Shown: positions 23,835-32,117 of the stretch, piece after piece
Layout: each line of letters begins with the position of its first letter
How positions within the stretch are numbered: the first letter of the stretch is position 1
Assembly (NCBI GenBank): GCA_900549745.1
Contig: URPJ01000004.1
Location: forward strand, 1 to 64,000
Direction of reading: 5' to 3'
Length of the DNA: 64,000 nucleotides
DNA from: an uncultured Collinsella sp.
Lineage (GTDB): Bacteria; Actinomycetota; Coriobacteriia; Coriobacteriales; Coriobacteriaceae
Notes under the pieces: generated by a model
Told to the model about the DNA's origin: nothing
Databases searched by the model: none
What the model saw: only the letters and a program-made list of their open reading frames with translations
Program-made: the position numbers and the translations under genes

Positions 23835-25148
23835 ATGCAGGCACAGAAGGCGGAGGGAACCCGCGACCTTATCGGCGCCGAGATGCGCGCCTGGCAAAAG
23901 ATGCAGCAGATTGCGGCCGGCGTGTTCGAGCCGTTTGGTTTTAAACCCATCGAGACGCCCGCGATCGAGCAGGTGGACGTGTTTGTCCACGGTATCGGCC
24001 AGTCGACCGACGTCGTGCGCAAGGAAATGTTCCGTGTGTTCAGCGGTGCCAACCTGGAGCGCGTCTTTACCGAGGGCACCGACACCAAACTCAAGCCCAA
24101 GCAGCGCCTAGCACTTCGCCCCGAGGGCACGGCCGGCGTGGTGCGCGCCGTCGTCGAGAACAATCTGGTGCCCCAGGGCTCCACGCCGTTTAAGGCGTAC
24201 TACGCCGAGGCCATGTTCCGCGGCGAGCGTCCCCAGAAGGGCCGCCTGCGCCAGTTCCACCAGGTGGGCATCGAGTGGCTCGGCGCTCCCGATCCGGCGG
24301 CAGATGCCGAGTGCATCATCATGCTCATGGAGTTCTACAAGCGCCTGGGCTTCGATCTTTCCAAGCTTCGTCTGCTCATCAACTCGATGGGCGATGCCCA
24401 GTGCCGTCCGGCTTATCGCGAGCAGGTTAAGCAGTTCATCCTCGATCACGCCGACGAGATGTGCGATGAGTGCCGCGAGCGCGCCGAGCTCAACCCGCTG
24501 CGTGCCTTCGACTGCAAGAACGACCACTGCCGCGAGATCATGGCCGAGGCTCCGCTGATGGGTGACAACCTGTGCGATGAGTGCCGCGAGCACTACGAGC
24601 AGGTCAAGCGCTATCTGGATGCCGCCGGTATCGAGTATGTCGAGGATCCCACCTTGGTGCGCGGCCTGGACTACTACACCCGTACTGTCTTTGAGGTCGA
24701 GGCCCCTGGCGCCGGCGTCGGCTCCATCGGCGGCGGCGGCCGCTACGATGGCCTGGTCGAGCTCGAGGGTGGCAAGCCCACGGCGGGCGTCGGCTTTGCT
24801 GTCGGTTTTGAGCGCGCCCTGCTGGCCCTGCAGGCCTTTGGCAGCGATTTGGGTGCCGATGAGGCCCCGTGCGTCTATGTCGCCAACGCCGGCAAGGAGC
24901 TGCGTCAGAACGTCTTTGCCATTACGCAGGAGCTTCGCGCCGCAGGGATTGTGACCGAGGCCGACTATCAGGGTCGTTCGCTCAAGGCCCAGTTTAAGCA
25001 AGCCGATAAGGTAGGCGCCAAGCTCATCTTGGTCCTGGGTGGCGACGAGCTTGCCGCCGGCAAGGTCAAAGTGCGCGACATGCAGAGCCATGACGAGGTG
25101 CTCGCCGATCTGGACAACGTCGTCGAGGCGGTTCGCGAGCGCCTGTAG
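23835..25148 (+). CDS. hisS: Histidyl-tRNA synthetase
   Basis: Class II aminoacyl-tRNA synthetase of 437 residues charging tRNA-His. ATG 23835 is 9 nt after GAAAGG. Motif 2 is FRGERPQKGRLRQFHQ near residue 112. The histidine-specific motif LVRGLDYYTRTVFEV lies near 277, motif 3 GVGFAVGFERALLAL near 322. The C-terminal anticodon-binding domain begins near 345. The Cys-rich insertion (CDECRERAELNPLRAFDCKN and a second CDEC) between motifs is typical of this bacterial subgroup. No T-box or attenuator leader is seen. Confidence 0.96.
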   Translation: MQAQKAEGTRDLIGAEMRAWQKMQQIAAGVFEPFGFKPIETPAIEQVDVFVHGIGQSTDVVRKEMFRVFSGANLERVFTEGTDTKLKPKQRLALRPEGTAGVVRAVVENNLVPQGSTPFKAYYAEAMFRGERPQKGRLRQFHQVGIEWLGAPDPAADAECIIMLMEFYKRLGFDLSKLRLLINSMGDAQCRPAYREQVKQFILDHADEMCDECRERAELNPLRAFDCKNDHCREIMAEAPLMGDNLCDECREHYEQVKRYLDAAGIEYVEDPTLVRGLDYYTRTVFEVEAPGAGVGSIGGGGRYDGLVELEGGKPTAGVGFAVGFERALLALQAFGSDLGADEAPCVYVANAGKELRQNVFAITQELRAAGIVTEADYQGRSLKAQFKQADKVGAKLILVLGGDELAAGKVKVRDMQSHDEVLADLDNVVEAVRERL

Positions 25149-25331
25149 CGCATCTTTTTGAGCTTCGGGCCTGCTAACGTGCCCTGCTCATGGAGAGCGA
25201 TTGTTACGGGGGTGTTTCGCTTTTATGCGGAATGCCTCCGTTTACGTATGCCGCCCACCGAGAAATACGACCATTTAGGGCAAAAACCTTTGCAATGCAG
25301 AAAATACTTTTGTGTGGTAAAGCGCAATCAG

Positions 25332-25361
25332 TGTCGAAAGTATTTCTCAAGCGCCTATAAT
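25332..25361 (+). promoter_or_regulatory. ppc promoter with inverted AGAAATAC-type sites
   Basis: TATAAT at 25356-25361 with TGTCGA at 25332-25337 (18-bp spacer). AGAAATAC (25261-25268), AGAAAATACTTT (25299-25310) and its inverse AAAGTATTTCT (25337-25347, over the spacer) look like related operator half-sites. Confidence 0.5.
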
Positions 25362-25405
25362 GAATACCGCATGTTACGTGCATAGAAGGAGGAATGGGAG
25401 GAAAC

Positions 25406-28219
25406 GTGGCTGAGAACCTAAGCAACCAGTCTGTACCCGAAGCCGCGGCGCGCGTCGCTGCCGTGGTCAACCGCCTCGTTAACCGAATCGGCTCGAATGC
25501 CGAGTCCAGGGAGCGTCTCGCCGAGATCGAGATCCCCGAGGAGCTGCGCGACAATCTGGCGCTGTTCTTGCGCCTGGAGCGCCGTGTGCTTAGCGAGTAT
25601 GATCCCGAGATCGCGGACCTGTTCGACAAGATTTTGACAGCCGAGATTGTGGTCAATGCCGGCAACCCCGGTACCTGCGCTGCCGACGAAGCCGTCGACG
25701 AGCAGGGCGTGCCCACCGCCGACGAGCCCACTGCCGTGGCATTTCGTGAGGTCGTCGATTTGATCGACAGCCTGCCGCTCGATAAGCAGCAGGTCATTGT
25801 CCGCGCCTTTACGAGCTTTTTCCATCTGGCAAACCTGTCGGAGGAGAACTACCGTGTGGCGCAGCTGCGCGAGCGCGAGGCCGGTGCGTCGACCGATACC
25901 GAGGTCGATCCTGCCAACGAGCTTACCGTTGCCTATCACCAGCTGGTGAATGAGCTGGGTGTCGAGGGTGCCAACGAGCTGCTCGACAAGCTCGAGTTCC
26001 ACCCTGTCTTTACCGCACATCCCACCGAGGCCCGTCGTAAGGCCGTCGAGGGCAAGATCCGCCGTATCTCCAACCTGCTGGAGGAGCGTCCGCGTCTGGG
26101 CGGCTCCGACCTGGTGGAGAACGAGCGCCATATGCTGCAGGAGATCGACGCCCTGGTGCGTACGAGCCCCATCGCGCTCAAGAAGCCCACGCCGGTCGAG
26201 GAAGCCGATACCATCATCGACATCTTCGATAACACGCTGTTCGACGTTATCCCCGTTATCTATCGTCGTTTTGACGATTGGGTGCTGGGCGACAAGGCCG
26301 GTACTGTGCCGCCGCTGTGCCCGGCGTTCTTCCATCCCGGCAGCTGGATCGGTTCCGACCGCGACGGTAACCCCAACGTCACCGCCAAGGTGAGCCGTGA
26401 GGTCGCCGCCAAGTACTTTACGCACATGGTGCTCAAGCTCGAGGACAAGTGCCGCCACATCGGCCGCAACCTCACGCTCGAGGCTACCTACAGCAAGCCG
26501 TCGGCCGAGCTCATTAACCTGTGGAACCATCAGGTCGAGATGAGCCCTCGGTACACGGCCCGCGCCGAGCTGATCTCCGAGCACGAGCCGCATCGCGCCG
26601 TCATGCTCGTCATGGCCGACCGTCTGAACGCCACCGTGCGCCGTATCACCGACACCATGTACCACAGCGCCGACGAGTTCCTGGATGACCTGCGCGTCGT
26701 CCAGCGTTCGCTGGCCGCCTGCGGTGCCGTCCGTGCCGCCTACGGCCCGGTCCAGACCATCATCTGGCAAGTCGAGTCCTTCGGCTTCCATATGGTCGAG
26801 ATGGAGTTCCGTCAGCACTCCGTGGTGCATGCCCGCGCCCTCAAGGATATCCACGAGAACGGTATCCATGGCGACCTGCAGCCCATGACGCGCGAAGTCA
26901 TCGATACCTTCCGTGCCATCGGCTCCATCCAAAAGCGCTACGGCAAGAAGATGGCGCACCGCTACATCATCTCGTTTACCAAGAGCGCCCAGCATGTGGC
27001 TGACGTCTTCGAGCTGGCCCACCTGTCCTTCGCACACGAGGAAGATGTCCCCGAGCTCGACGTGATCCCGCTATTCGAGCAGCTCGAGGACCTCGAGGGC
27101 TGCGTCGACGTGCTCGACCAGATGCTTACGCTGCCTGTGGTGCAAAAGCGCCTTGCCCAGACCAACCGCCGCATGGAGGTCATGCTGGGCTATTCCGACT
27201 CCTCCAAGGATGCCGGTCCTACCACGGCCATGCTCGCGCTGCACTCCGCGCAGGAGCGCATTGCCAAGTGGGCCGAGAAGAACGATATCGACCTGGTGCT
27301 CATGCACGGTCGCGGCGGTGCCGTGGGCCGTGGCGGCGGCCCGGCCAACAAGGCCGTGCTGGCGCAGCCCAAGGGTTCGGTCAACTGCTTCTTTAAGCTC
27401 ACCGAGCAGGGCGAGGTCATCTTTGCCCGTTACGGCAACCGCACGCTGGCTCAGCGCCATGTTGAGTCCGTTGCCGCCGCAACGCTTTTGCAGTCGGCCC
27501 CGAGTGTCGAGAAGACCAACACCGAGACCACGCAGAAGTTCTGGGATATGGCCGAGAAGCTCAACGCCGCAAGCCACGAGCGCTATCTGGACCTGCTGAA
27601 CACCGAGGACTTTACGCCGTGGTTCTCGACCGTGACGCCGCTGACCGAGGTCGGTCTGCTGCCGATCGGCTCGCGTCCCGCTAAGCGCGGCCTGGGCGCC
27701 AAGTCGCTCGACGACCTGCGTACCATTCCGTGGATCTTCAGCTGGAGCCAGGCACGCATTAACCTGGCCGCTTGGTACGGCCTGGGCACCGCCTGCGAGC
27801 AGCTTGGTGACCTTGACCAGCTCAAGGCTGCCTACCAGGAGTGGCCGTTCTTCCGCACGTTCATCGACAACATCGAGATGTCGATTGCTAAGACCGATCA
27901 GCGCATTGCCAAGATGTATCTACACCTGGGCGATCGCCAGGATTTGTCCGAGAAGGTCTTCACCGAGATGCAGCTCACGCGTAAGTGGGTCCTTGCCATC
28001 GTCGGTGACGAGTGGCCGCTGCAGCGTCGTCGCGTGCTCGGCTGCGCCGTTCGCGTGCGTAACCCCTATGTCGACGCCCTGTCCATCGCCCAGGTCCGCG
28101 CCCTTCGTGAGGTGCGTATGAACCAGGACGAGATGGCCGAGGAGAAGAAGGCCGAGTACATGAGCCTGATTCTTTCGACTGTGACTGGCGTCTCGGCAGG
28201 ACTGCAGAACACGGGGTAA
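25406..28219 (+). CDS. ppc: Phosphoenolpyruvate carboxylase
   Basis: Anaplerotic carboxylation of PEP to oxaloacetate; cytosolic homotetramer. 937 residues from GTG 25406, or 941 from ATG 25394. The AGGAGG at 25387 is too close to the ATG, while GGGAGG precedes the GTG. Catalytic signatures: FTAHPTEARRKAV with the catalytic His near residue 203, GSDRDGNPNVT, MLGYSDSSKDAG and the mobile loop MHGRGGAVGRGGGP. The family's C-terminal block LRTIPWIFSWSQ and the terminal QNTG are present. In an anaerobe it supports the reductive branch to succinate. A family 2 structured element begins 24 bp after the stop. Confidence 0.96.
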   Translation: MAENLSNQSVPEAAARVAAVVNRLVNRIGSNAESRERLAEIEIPEELRDNLALFLRLERRVLSEYDPEIADLFDKILTAEIVVNAGNPGTCAADEAVDEQGVPTADEPTAVAFREVVDLIDSLPLDKQQVIVRAFTSFFHLANLSEENYRVAQLREREAGASTDTEVDPANELTVAYHQLVNELGVEGANELLDKLEFHPVFTAHPTEARRKAVEGKIRRISNLLEERPRLGGSDLVENERHMLQEIDALVRTSPIALKKPTPVEEADTIIDIFDNTLFDVIPVIYRRFDDWVLGDKAGTVPPLCPAFFHPGSWIGSDRDGNPNVTAKVSREVAAKYFTHMVLKLEDKCRHIGRNLTLEATYSKPSAELINLWNHQVEMSPRYTARAELISEHEPHRAVMLVMADRLNATVRRITDTMYHSADEFLDDLRVVQRSLAACGAVRAAYGPVQTIIWQVESFGFHMVEMEFRQHSVVHARALKDIHENGIHGDLQPMTREVIDTFRAIGSIQKRYGKKMAHRYIISFTKSAQHVADVFELAHLSFAHEEDVPELDVIPLFEQLEDLEGCVDVLDQMLTLPVVQKRLAQTNRRMEVMLGYSDSSKDAGPTTAMLALHSAQERIAKWAEKNDIDLVLMHGRGGAVGRGGGPANKAVLAQPKGSVNCFFKLTEQGEVIFARYGNRTLAQRHVESVAAATLLQSAPSVEKTNTETTQKFWDMAEKLNAASHERYLDLLNTEDFTPWFSTVTPLTEVGLLPIGSRPAKRGLGAKSLDDLRTIPWIFSWSQARINLAAWYGLGTACEQLGDLDQLKAAYQEWPFFRTFIDNIEMSIAKTDQRIAKMYLHLGDRQDLSEKVFTEMQLTRKWVLAIVGDEWPLQRRRVLGCAVRVRNPYVDALSIAQVRALREVRMNQDEMAEEKKAEYMSLILSTVTGVSAGLQNTG

Positions 28220-28243
28220 TCGATAACCCTGTAGTCGTTGTCC

Positions 28244-28370
28244 GGGGCCGCCGTTTGTTTTCTTTCCGGCGCGTCCTCGGACATGCAAGAAGCCCTCGCT
28301 GCGCACTTCGTGCGGCGAGGGCTTCTTGCGTCCTGCGGAATGCGCCGGAAAGAAAACAAACGGCGGCCCC
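28244..28370 (+). repeat. Structured intergenic element, family 2, copy C1
   Basis: A perfect 29-bp inverted repeat (28244-28272 with 28342-28370) encloses a conserved 69-nt core. The core reads GTCCTCGGACATGCAA, a 15-bp central stem (28285-28299 with 28315-28329) with GCGCACTTCGTGCG at its tip, then TTGCGTCCTGCGGA. The core thus holds three hairpins inside the outer stem, a cloverleaf-like fold. The core is nearly identical in copy C2 (31295-31419), whose outer 29-bp stem has a different sequence. Confidence 0.85.
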
Positions 28371-28548
28371 TACGATGTCCGGTCTTCGGTGGATTACTTA
28401 CTGGGGGAATAATGGCGCGCTTCGCGCGTTTGGAAAGGGCTTCGTGCTGTGGAATGCATTCAGAGGGAAGCCCATCGGGTCCCTTCGTACTCGGTCTTCA
28501 GGGATTAAAGCTGATGAAAATATAGTGCGCTTCGCGCCTAATGCGGAG

Positions 28549-28633
28549 TGCGGCGAGGGCTTCTTGCGTCCTGCGGAGTGTGCCTAAAAGTAAACTAATG
28601 GCGGGCCCTGCGATGTCCGGTCTTCGGTGGATT
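28549..28633 (+). repeat. Family 2 element, degenerate half copy C3
   Basis: Contains only the right half of the family 2 core (GCGGCGAGGGCTTCTTGCG, then TCCTGCGGAGTG), followed by GATGTCCGGTCTTCGGTGG. That last stretch also follows C1 at 28374-28392. No left arm is left to pair. The surrounding 28371-28970 has no gene and consists of repeat debris and A/T-rich leader DNA. Confidence 0.65.
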
Positions 28634-28935
28634 GGCCGTTGGCTGAGGGTGGTGCTTGGGGCGACGTGCAAAAAACGGAGTTTTCAGCAGCCAAAGATTG
28701 ATGTATAAGGCGATAGCCGATTTTCGCTGCCTTTATTGATGCCTCTGCGCGCCAATTGGAGGCTAACGATGTTCAAATATGGATGGCTTATCGCGGTACG
28801 TCGTCCTGACGGGATGAGTCGTGAGGGATTTCGGCCTTTTAAGAGACTCTTGGCCCCATAATCTGATTTCGTGATGCAGAATACTCGCAAAAATGCACGC
28901 TCCGGAGGGTACTACCCTGTTACGGTTGAAATCCA

Positions 28936-29087
28936 TGCACCATTTTATGCAATATATTAACGCATTTATGCAAAATGGCTTACATGCGTACATCTCGGGG
29001 TAGATGTTTGCCTCGGCGCTGCGTAAGTCATCCTGTCTATTGTGTCTTTTACAGGCGGCTGCGGTCCCGTTTGGGATCGCGGCCGTT
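28936..29087 (+). promoter_or_regulatory. larA upstream region with inverted repeats and a terminator-like hairpin
   Basis: CCATTTT (28940-28946) and AAAATGG (28972-28978) are inverted around A/T-rich DNA in which TTATGCAA occurs twice. Further on, CGGCTGCGGTCCC (29054-29066) pairs imperfectly with GGGATCGCGGCCG (29071-29083), followed by TTTTGTTG. This could end an upstream transcript or attenuate larA, whose start is 125 bp downstream. No riboswitch class is recognised. Confidence 0.4.
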
Positions 29088-29211
29088 TTGTTGTGGGCCA
29101 AATATGAACGTTGTGTTAATGAGTCGGTGGACGGTGGCGTTTTTCGGTGAGCGGCGTATCCTTCCAACGGTTTATCTAGTGTGTCAGTTGAAAGGAAGAG
29201 GGCGCTCGTCA

Positions 29212-30489
29212 TTGTTTGAATGTGAACTGCCGTTTGACCACAAGACGTTGCATTTGGAGCTCGAGGATAAGAATTTCGCGGGTGTGATGGAAGGTCATCA
29301 AAACGAGTTTAAGACCACGAAATCGCAGGAAGAGCTGGTAGAGGAGTCGCTTGCCAACCCTTATGGCTCGCCTTCGCTCGAGGAGCTCTGTGCTGGCAAG
29401 AAGGATATTGTCATTATTAGCTCCGACCATACGCGTCCCGTTCCCTCGCGTGTAACGATGCCTATTCTGCTGCATCACATCCATTCCGCTGCGCCCGAGG
29501 CTCGTGTGCGTATTTTGGTTGCTACGGGTATGCACCGTCCGTCGACGCACGAGGAACTCGTCAACAAGTACGGCGAGGAGATCGTTGCCAACGAGGAAAT
29601 CGTTATGCACGTCGCGACTGACGACAGCATGATGAAAAAGATCGGCACCCTGCCTTCTGGCGGCGAGTGCATCATCAACAAGATTGCGGCCGATTGCGAT
29701 CTGCTGCTTGCCGAGGGCTTTATTGAGCCGCACTTCTTTGCTGGCTTCTCTGGCAGCCGCAAGTCCGTGCTGCCCGGCATTGCCAGCTACAAGACCATCA
29801 TGTACAACCATAACGGTCAGTTTGTGAACGATTCCCATTCGCGTGCCGGCAACCTGTGCCACAACCACGTGAGCGAGGACATGTTTGCCGCTGCCGAGAT
29901 GGCTCACCTTGCCTTTGTGCTTAACGTGGTGCTCAACGGCAAGCACGAGGTCATCGGCTCCTTTGCCGGCGATATCCACAAGGCGCACGAGGCTGGCTGC
30001 GAGTTCGTGAAGAGCCTTGCCGGCGTTGAGCCCGTTGAGTGCGAGATTGCCATCACCACCAACGGCGGCTACCCGCTCGACCAGAACATCTACCAGGCCG
30101 TGAAGGGCATGTGCTCTGCCGAGGCCACGCTTCCCGAGGGCGGCGTGATTATTGATGTCGCCGGTTGCGCCGACGGTCACGGTGGCGAAGGCTTCTATCA
30201 CAACATCGCCGACAACGACCCGGCGGAGTTTGAGCGCGCCTGCATCGACCGTCCTAAGGACGAGACCCTGCCCGATCAGTGGACGAGCCAGATCTTTGCC
30301 CGCATCCTGGCGCATCACCCTGTGATCATGGTCACCGACCTGTGCGATCACCAGATGATCAAGGATATGCACATGACGCCGGTCAACACCCTCGAGGAGG
30401 CGCTCAAGCTCGCCTTTGAGATGAAGGGTGCCGATGCCAAGGTGGCCGTCATTCCCGATGGCCTGGGCGTTGTCGTCGCGCAGCACTAG
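29212..30489 (+). CDS. larA: Nickel-pincer lactate racemase
   Basis: Interconverts D- and L-lactate (or a related 2-hydroxyacid) with the nickel-pincer nucleotide. I place the start at TTG 29212, 10 nt after AGGAAGAGGG, giving 425 residues. With this start, key residues fall on the published Lactiplantibacillus plantarum LarA numbers: Asp72 and Arg75 in SSDHTRP, His108 in GMHRPST, His174 in EPHFFAG, Lys184 in GSRKS (cofactor attachment) and His200 in MYNHN (nickel ligand). The Lar-type DUF2088 fold accounts for the rest. Its maturation genes larB and larC lie 2.5 kb downstream on the other strand; larE is not in the window. A MIP channel follows 49 bp later. Confidence 0.93.
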   Translation: MFECELPFDHKTLHLELEDKNFAGVMEGHQNEFKTTKSQEELVEESLANPYGSPSLEELCAGKKDIVIISSDHTRPVPSRVTMPILLHHIHSAAPEARVRILVATGMHRPSTHEELVNKYGEEIVANEEIVMHVATDDSMMKKIGTLPSGGECIINKIAADCDLLLAEGFIEPHFFAGFSGSRKSVLPGIASYKTIMYNHNGQFVNDSHSRAGNLCHNHVSEDMFAAAEMAHLAFVLNVVLNGKHEVIGSFAGDIHKAHEAGCEFVKSLAGVEPVECEIAITTNGGYPLDQNIYQAVKGMCSAEATLPEGGVIIDVAGCADGHGGEGFYHNIADNDPAEFERACIDRPKDETLPDQWTSQIFARILAHHPVIMVTDLCDHQMIKDMHMTPVNTLEEALKLAFEMKGADAKVAVIPDGLGVVVAQH

Positions 30490-30538
30490 TGCGCGGCCTA
30501 AACGAATCGTTTGTAACCGACAAGAAAGATAAGGTTTT

Positions 30539-31270
30539 ATGCTTACCAAACTCCTCTGTGAATTCGGCGCAACGGCCCTCATGATCATCTTTGGCGTGGG
30601 CGTGCACTGCGATACCGTGCTCAAGGGCACCAAGTATCAGGGCTCCGGCCACATGTTTGCCATCACCACCTGGTCTTTTGGCATCTCGGTCTGCCTGTTT
30701 GTCTTTGGCGGCGCCGTGTGCATGAACCCCGCCATGGTGCTTGCCCAGTGCATCGTAGGCCTGGTGCCGTGGAGCAGCTGCATTCCCTTCATGATTGCCG
30801 ATATGCTCGGCGGCTTTGCGGGCGCCGTGATCGCGTGGTTGATGTATGCCGATGAGTTCAAGGCTTCCGATGGCGTCGTCGACCCCATTGCCCAGCGCAA
30901 CATCTTCTCGACCAACCCCACCACCGAGGGTACGAACTACGCCCGTAACTTCTTCTGCGAGGCTATCTGCACCTTTGTGTTCATCAGCGCCATCCTCGCT
31001 GCCGCTAACCGCGCCGGCGAGAACGTTCTGATGCTCGCCATCTGCGTCGGCCTGATCGTTTGGGCCGTTGGCATGGGCATGGGCGGCATCACCGGCTTCG
31101 CCATGAACCAGGCTCGTGACCTTGGTCCTCGCATGGCCTATCAGGTGCTGCCGATCAAGAACAAGGCTGACAACAACTGGAAGTACGGCCTGCTCGTTCC
31201 TGGCATCGCTCCGTTTGTCGGTGCCGCTCTGGCTGCACTGTTTGTGCACGGTTTCTTGGGCATGTTCTAG
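30539..31270 (+). CDS. MIP-family channel, LarD/GlpF-like (probable lactate channel)
   Basis: Aquaglyceroporin-type channel of 243 residues with six helices and two half-helices. The first pore motif is canonical, CMNPAMVLAQ. The second is MNQARDLGPRMAY, with Gln replacing Pro of the usual NPA but the Arg-Asp of glycerol-type channels retained. In lactobacilli the lar operon includes LarD, a lactic-acid channel of this family, and here the gene directly follows larA. Lactate diffusion across the membrane is therefore the best guess; glycerol is the alternative. A family 2 element follows 24 bp after the stop. Confidence 0.85.
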   Translation: MLTKLLCEFGATALMIIFGVGVHCDTVLKGTKYQGSGHMFAITTWSFGISVCLFVFGGAVCMNPAMVLAQCIVGLVPWSSCIPFMIADMLGGFAGAVIAWLMYADEFKASDGVVDPIAQRNIFSTNPTTEGTNYARNFFCEAICTFVFISAILAAANRAGENVLMLAICVGLIVWAVGMGMGGITGFAMNQARDLGPRMAYQVLPIKNKADNNWKYGLLVPGIAPFVGAALAALFVHGFLGMF

Positions 31271-31294
31271 TCAAAGGACGGCTCTATAAGGTCC

Positions 31295-31419
31295 GGGCTC
31301 GGTAGGGGTTAACTTTCCAACGCGTCCTCGGACATGCAAAAAGGCTCGCTGCGCACTTTGTGCGGCGAGCCTTTTTGCGTCCTGCGGAGTGCGTTGGAAA
31401 GTTAACCCCTACCGAGCCC
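31295..31419 (+). repeat. Structured intergenic element, family 2, copy C2
   Basis: A perfect 29-bp inverted repeat (31295-31323 with 31391-31419) surrounds a 67-nt core that matches C1 except in the central stem (GCAAAAAGGCTCGC / GCGAGCCTTTTTGC), where changes are compensated. It lies between the MIP gene and the convergent tetR. The remaining 31420-31575 shows nothing recognisable. Confidence 0.85.
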
Positions 31420-31575
31420 TGGGCATTCTTGGCTGTGTTCGAACAAGCAACTCAACATATATATCTGAATTTGGATGGGAGGGGCTTGTTGCTGGTAGGG
31501 GCGTTGAAGCGTGAGTGAATCTTTGGGATGCGTGGCGCCTTGGGTTGGGGCGATGCTTTGGGATGAGGTTCTTAC

Positions 31576-32115
31576 TTAGTTGAAGAGGGGTTTTATGGCT
31601 GAGAGGTAGTCTTTGGCTACGTCCTCTTTTGGGGCTTGGAAGTTGTGCCAGGCCCACCATTGGACGGTGGCTACGAAGCTTGAGGCTATGTGGTGTAGTA
31701 GGAAGCTGCGGTCCATGGTGCCGGCGGGGCCTGAGGGGTCGACGGGCACGGTTTCGGCTGCTCGTGACATGATGGTCTTGCGTAGGCAGTCGGCGAAGAC
31801 GCGTGAGCCGGCGCCGGCTACCAGTGCCCGTACACCCTGCCGACGATTCCAGAGGTTGTTGAGGATATGCTCGACCTGTACGAGTGGGTCATCGAGGGGC
31901 GTACCGTCATTGTCGAGGGCATGGGTGCAGATATCGCGCACGAGCTCAGCGAGCAGGTCATCTTTGCTTTTAAAGAGGCCGTAGAACGTGGCCCGACCCA
32001 CATGGGCGCGAGCGATGATGACGCCGACGGTGATCTTGCCGTAATCTTCCTCGCACAGGAGCTCGGAGAACGCCGCAACGATGGCGGCACGGCTTTTTGC
32101 CTTGCGGGCATCCAT
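31576..32115 (-). CDS. TetR-family regulator of the lar locus (probable)
   Basis: 179 residues. The N-terminal helix-turn-helix shows EDYGKITVGVIIARAHVGRATFYGLFKSKDDLL (given in parts: EDYGKITVG, then RATFYGLFKSK). The C-terminal ligand domain is of the TetR_C type often seen in Coriobacteriia and Firmicutes. ATG 32115 lies 2 bp after the larC stop, so it is the last gene of larB-larC-tetR and translationally coupled. A strong palindrome upstream of larB (33852-33885) is its likely operator. The inducer is unknown; lactate or the cofactor are candidates. Confidence 0.85.
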   Translation of the reverse strand: MDARKAKSRAAIVAAFSELLCEEDYGKITVGVIIARAHVGRATFYGLFKSKDDLLAELVRDICTHALDNDGTPLDDPLVQVEHILNNLWNRRQGVRALVAGAGSRVFADCLRKTIMSRAAETVPVDPSGPAGTMDRSFLLHHIASSFVATVQWWAWHNFQAPKEDVAKDYLSAIKPLFN

Positions 32116-32117
32116 GG

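Noticed and set aside
28238..28587. Small genes (95 and 110 codons) downstream of ppc
   Set aside because: They run through the family 2 palindrome and its debris and have no domain or convincing ribosome-binding site.
29031..29090. Nickel/cobalt (NiCo) riboswitch before larA
   Set aside because: The hairpin resembles a terminator, and the conserved NiCo junction sequences are not found.
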